In this document: one piece after another, positions 4,692 through 7,283 of the stretch | Layout: every line of letters starts with the position of its first letter | Numbering within the stretch: position 1 is the stretch's first letter | Assembly: GCA_018702715.1 (NCBI GenBank) | Contig: JABIYQ010000285.1 | Span: 1-7,283, forward strand | Reading direction: 5' to 3' | Origin: Desulfobacula sp. | GTDB lineage: Bacteria; Desulfobacterota; Desulfobacteria; Desulfobacterales; Desulfobacteraceae | Length of the DNA stretch: 7,283 bases | Program-made: the position numbers and the translations under genes | The notes under the pieces: model-generated | Seen by the model: only the letters and a program-made list of their open reading frames with translations | The model's database searches: none | Told to the model about the DNA's origin: nothing

Positions 4692-7058
4692 ATGCAAAAC
4701 AACCAAAAAGGCTTTCTGCTCATCAGTATGATTTTTATCATGCTGTTGATGGCCGTAAGCATATTCTCGATTAATTATTATTCCACCACCCAGATCCGAA
4801 TAGCATCCAACCATGCCGGTTCCATCCAGACGGGTTATGATTTGAACGCGGTTTCTGAGCATTCCTTGTGGAAGCTGACGGACAATCTTTTATGGCGTAC
4901 CATAGAAACCGGGGAAGACTACACTTTTAACGGCACAACTTACACCCGCATTGTCCGCAATGCTGACACAGCTCCCTTCAATTATCCTTCCAGTTTTGAC
5001 GATGCCGTCACCATCCAGGTGATTCCCAAAGGCGCGTCCCTTTCCTTTCCTTTTCAACGATCTTTTAGATATTATATTTCCATATTTGCCGGAACTGATC
5101 TTATACTAAATGAACCCAGGAGTATTTTTAAGGATTTATCAGGCAATCTTTATATTGCCAGTACCAAACATCACAAAGTTTACAAGGTGGATACATCCGG
5201 GATTGTATCAATTATTGCCGGCACAGGTGATGGCGGGGATACTGGGGACGGGGGAGAGGCCACTCTTGCCAGACTGAATGAACCCAGTGATGTTTATAAG
5301 GATTCATCAGGGAATATATATATTGCTGATACAAATAATCACAAGATTCGGAAAGTGGATGCATCCGGTATTATATCAACCATAGCCGGCACAGGGGATG
5401 CAGGGGATACAGGGGACAATGGGGCTGCCACCTTAGCCAGACTTAACGAACCCCGGGGCGTTTTTATAGATTCATCAGGATCAATATATATTGCTGATAC
5501 AAAGAATCATAAAATTCGGTGGATTAATTCATCTGGAAAGATCAGACCGATTGCCGGTACTGGAACTTCCGGTGATGCAGGTGACGGGGGAGATGCACTT
5601 TCTGCCCTGCTCAATGAACCCAGTGGTATTTTTAAGGATGCCACAGATTTTTATATTGCCGATACAAATAATCACAAGATTCGGAAGGTGAATGCATTCG
5701 GTATTATATCAACCTTTGCCGGCACAGGAACTTCCGGTGATGCAGGTGACGGGGGAGATGCGCTTTCTGCCCTGCTGGATGAACCCCGGGGTGTTTTTAA
5801 GAATGGTACGGATCTTTATATTGCCGATACAAAGAATCACAAGATTCGTAAGGTTAATCTTTCAACCAATATAATTTCAAGAATTGCCGGAACAGGAGAT
5901 GCCGGGAATACAGGCGATGGTGCAGCTGCCACTTCTGCCCGATTGAACGAACCCAATAATATGGTGCTCTTTTCAGGAGAACTATATATAGCAGACACAA
6001 AGAATCACATAATCCGGAAAGTGGATACATCCGGGGACATATCAACCATTGTCGGCGGTGGAGTTTTAGGAGACGATGGGTTTGCCCGCCTGGCAAGGCT
6101 TAATGAGCCCAACGGTATTTTTAAGGATGATACAGATCTTTATATCGCTGATACAAGGAATCACAGGATTCGAAAAATAGATCTTTTAACCAATATTATC
6201 ACAACGGTTGCCGGCACGGGTGTTGCCGGGTATAACGGTGATGGGATTTCTGCGACACTGGCCCAGCTCAATGAACCCCGCAACGTTTTAAAGGCCACAT
6301 CAGGCAACCTTTATATCGCTGATACAAAGAACCATAGAATCCGGAAAGTGGATACATCCGGGAATATTTCAACTTTTGCCGGAACGGGAAGCTCTGGAGA
6401 TGGATCAGACTTTTCATACTCAGCTACCAGTGTTGCATTGGACGAACCCTATGATGTTATGATAGCGGATAGCTATCTTTATATAGCCGATACAAAGAAT
6501 CACAAAATCCGGAGAATGAATGCCTGGGGATGGATATGGACGATTGCCGGTACGGGAAGTGCTGGAGATTCAGGGGATGGGGGCGCTGCAACATCAGCTG
6601 AACTAGATGAACCCCAGGCTGTTTCCACGGATATGTCCGGCAATCTTTATATTGCCGATACAAAGAATGATAAAATCCGGAAGGTGGATACATCCGGTGA
6701 TATATGGACGGTCGCTGGAACTGGTGATGATGGCGATATCGGGGATGGGAATTTGGCAATTAATGCCAGGTTTAAAGAGCCTGTAAGTGTTTTTGTGGAT
6801 CATAACAGCAATATTTTTATAGTAGACAGGGGCGCAAGGCGGATCAGGGTGGTTAATGCTGGGGATGAAAAAATTTACCACCTTGCTGGTACCGGAGACT
6901 CTGATGATACGACAGATCTGCCGGCTGTCCTTGCAAAATTTAAAGATCCGGCCGGGATCACCATGGCAACTTCCTATGGCGGCAGCCAGATTTTTATAAG
7001 TGATACTGGGAATCATAAAATTAAAGTTCTTGAGTTCAAGACTGTTTACGGACTTTAA
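4692..7058 (+). CDS. PilX/GspK-like prepilin fused to twelve NHL beta-propeller repeats
   Basis: This 788-residue protein has two parts. Residues 1-30 form a class III prepilin signal: QKG at 5-7, likely cleavage after Gly7, then FLLISMIFIMLLMAV as the hydrophobic helix. Mature position 5 is Ser instead of Glu, as in PilX/GspK-type minor pilins that sit at the tip. Residues 31-126 look like the rest of a small pilin-like domain. From about 127 a strand ISIFAGTD is followed by twelve NHL repeats of mostly 55-57 residues starting at 139, 195, 251, 307, 362, 418, 470, 526, 583, 638, 694 and 750. Each follows LNEP-x-x-V-F-x-D, YIADT-x-NHKIRKVD, IST-IAGTG, then a Gly/Asp-rich loop. No cysteine is seen. 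It starts 15 bases after the secretin stop, with AGGG at 4684-4687; a GTG at 4689 is an alternative start one codon earlier. A role as pilus-tip adhesin or ligand binder is inferred. Confidence 0.85.
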   Translation: MQNNQKGFLLISMIFIMLLMAVSIFSINYYSTTQIRIASNHAGSIQTGYDLNAVSEHSLWKLTDNLLWRTIETGEDYTFNGTTYTRIVRNADTAPFNYPSSFDDAVTIQVIPKGASLSFPFQRSFRYYISIFAGTDLILNEPRSIFKDLSGNLYIASTKHHKVYKVDTSGIVSIIAGTGDGGDTGDGGEATLARLNEPSDVYKDSSGNIYIADTNNHKIRKVDASGIISTIAGTGDAGDTGDNGAATLARLNEPRGVFIDSSGSIYIADTKNHKIRWINSSGKIRPIAGTGTSGDAGDGGDALSALLNEPSGIFKDATDFYIADTNNHKIRKVNAFGIISTFAGTGTSGDAGDGGDALSALLDEPRGVFKNGTDLYIADTKNHKIRKVNLSTNIISRIAGTGDAGNTGDGAAATSARLNEPNNMVLFSGELYIADTKNHIIRKVDTSGDISTIVGGGVLGDDGFARLARLNEPNGIFKDDTDLYIADTRNHRIRKIDLLTNIITTVAGTGVAGYNGDGISATLAQLNEPRNVLKATSGNLYIADTKNHRIRKVDTSGNISTFAGTGSSGDGSDFSYSATSVALDEPYDVMIADSYLYIADTKNHKIRRMNAWGWIWTIAGTGSAGDSGDGGAATSAELDEPQAVSTDMSGNLYIADTKNDKIRKVDTSGDIWTVAGTGDDGDIGDGNLAINARFKEPVSVFVDHNSNIFIVDRGARRIRVVNAGDEKIYHLAGTGDSDDTTDLPAVLAKFKDPAGITMATSYGGSQIFISDTGNHKIKVLEFKTVYGL
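5106..7055 (+). repeat. Array of twelve tandem NHL repeat units, about 168 bp period
   Basis: Twelve coding units begin at 5106, 5274, 5442, 5610, 5775, 5943, 6099, 6267, 6438, 6603, 6771 and 6939. Most are 165-171 bases; the sixth is 156 and the last is cut short at 117. The core GATACAAAGAATCAC recurs nearly unchanged at base level in many units, so the array is recent or kept uniform by recombination. Units 1, 11 and 12 are the most diverged. The phase of the protein repeats is such that the last unit lacks its final strand, which the strand before unit 1 can supply. Confidence 0.9.
5562..5776 (+). repeat. 50-bp near-identical direct repeat in NHL units 3 and 4
   Basis: Bases 5562-5611 and 5727-5776 match at 49 of 50 positions; the one difference is A/G in the third base of an Ala codon. 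The spacing is 165 bases, exactly 55 codons. Both copies encode the loop GTSGDAGDGGDALSALL. Neighbouring units are clearly less alike, which points to a recent duplication or conversion. Confidence 0.8.
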
Positions 7059-7085
7059 ACGGCCTTGTTCGGAATCGCTTCTTGG

Positions 7086-7127
7086 CCATTTAGGGAAAAT
7101 GGCAACATCGCCAAATTCCCTAAATGG
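7086..7127. terminator. Perfect 12-bp hairpin downstream of the pilus operon (candidate terminator)
   Basis: CCATTTAGGGAA at 7086-7097 is the exact reverse complement of TTCCCTAAATGG at 7116-7127. Inside it, TGGC (7100-7103) and GCCA (7110-7113) pair around a six-base loop, separated from the outer stem by an AA/AA mismatch. It begins 28 bases after the stop of the pilin-NHL gene, at the boundary between two transcription units. No T-run follows on either strand, so it is not a standard intrinsic terminator. It could instead be a 3'-end stabilising hairpin or one copy of a dispersed palindromic repeat. Confidence 0.45.
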
Positions 7128-7156
7128 TAAAATTGTTAGCCTACTCTAAGGAAAAA

Positions 7157-7185
7157 TTGACAAATTGAATAAAATTGAATATATT
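7157..7185 (+). promoter_or_regulatory. Sigma70-type promoter for the ribbon-helix-helix gene
   Basis: TTGACA at 7157-7162 is a perfect -35 element. A 17-base spacer leads to TATATT at 7180-7185 (5 of 6 to the -10 consensus). The start of transcription would fall near 7192, about 32 bases before the ATG at 7224. It lies after the hairpin that closes the pilus operon, so the downstream gene should have its own promoter. Confidence 0.7.
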
Positions 7186-7202
7186 AAGAACAATTAATAT
7201 TC
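7162..7202. promoter_or_regulatory. Possible operator repeats overlapping the promoter
   Basis: AAATTGAAT occurs twice at 7162-7170 and 7172-7180, one helical turn apart, with a partial third copy (AAATTGA) at 7154-7160. GAATAT at 7177-7182 is the reverse complement of ATATTC at 7197-7202, bracketing the -10 and probable start site. Ribbon-helix-helix antitoxins usually repress their own promoters through short repeated sites, so these are candidates. The region is very AT-rich, so chance is a real alternative. Confidence 0.35.
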
Positions 7203-7223
7203 AAAGTAGAAGGGGTTAATATT

Positions 7224-7283
7224 ATGAAGACATTAACAATGAGAGTTGATGATTCAGTTTATCAGATGATTAAAATTGCTGCA
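7224..7283 (+). CDS. Ribbon-helix-helix (CopG/antitoxin-like) protein, 5' part only
   Basis: Only the first 20 codons are in the window. They read MKTLTMRVDDSVYQMI and onward, which matches the N-terminal beta strand (alternating residues LTMRVD) and first helix of ribbon-helix-helix DNA-binding proteins such as CopG/RelB-type antitoxins. AGAAGGGG at 7208-7215 lies 8 bases before the ATG, and a strong promoter lies upstream. If it is an antitoxin, a RelE/ParE-type toxin gene should follow outside the window. It appears unrelated to the pilus operon. The fold call rests on a short stretch, and the toxin-antitoxin role is inference. Confidence 0.6.
   Translation, partial: MKTLTMRVDDSVYQMIKIAA

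Noticed and set aside
5491..5874. Two plus-strand open frames in another phase within the NHL array
   Set aside because: Their similar sequences follow from the underlying repeats; the main frame is the one with the propeller pattern.
6603..7016. Open frame of 137 codons on the minus strand
   Set aside because: It lies wholly within the NHL coding region and its translation has no recognisable domain. It is a by-product of the repeats.
5106..7055. Regularly spaced repeats that might suggest a CRISPR array
   Set aside because: The period is about 168 bases, repeats are imperfect, and the frame translates as continuous NHL blades; it is a coding repeat array.
7059..7223. A small RNA or tRNA in the intergenic stretch
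   Set aside because: Apart from the single hairpin and the promoter, no cloverleaf or conserved RNA structure is visible.

Overview
The window carries one long same-strand operon for a type IV pilus of the MSHA type, then the start of a separate small gene. Moderate-to-low GC, AT-rich third codon positions and the gene order suggest a Gram-negative bacterium, plausibly a sulfate-reducing Desulfobacterota such as the Desulfobacter/Desulfobacula group. That lineage call is an impression from sequence style and is not proven here. The secretin gene does establish an outer membrane.

Layout: (1) 2-499, the 3' part of a minor-pilin-like gene whose start lies upstream. (2) 496-3367, four inner-membrane assembly genes: a PilM-like actin fold protein, PilN, PilO, and a single-pass protein with a PilP/GspC/MshK-like C-terminal domain. 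(3) 3360-4676, a short secretin of the MshL/PilQ kind. (4) 4692-7058, a large protein that begins as a class III prepilin without Glu5 (PilX/GspK-like) and continues into twelve NHL beta-propeller repeats. (5) 7059-7223, an intergenic stretch with a perfect 12-bp hairpin and a near-consensus sigma70 promoter. (6) 7224-7283, the first 20 codons of a probable ribbon-helix-helix (antitoxin-like) protein.

The genes through 4676 overlap by 4-10 bases or are separated by 27 bases, so they are probably co-transcribed and translationally coupled. In known systems PilM binds the cytoplasmic N-terminus of PilN. PilN and PilO form a membrane heterodimer, a PilP/MshK-type protein links this platform to the secretin, and the secretin lets the pilus out. 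The order pilM-pilN-pilO-K-secretin matches mshI-mshI2-mshJ-mshK-mshL. No major pilin, assembly or retraction ATPase, PilC or prepilin peptidase gene is present; these should lie outside the window.

The most interesting item is the last gene of the operon. It appears to be a one-chain pilus-tip protein, with a pilin N-terminal helix joined to what is probably a pair of six-bladed NHL propellers. This would be a possible counterpart of the two-protein PilX/PilY1 tip. Its blades also show nucleotide-level signs of recent internal duplication or gene conversion.
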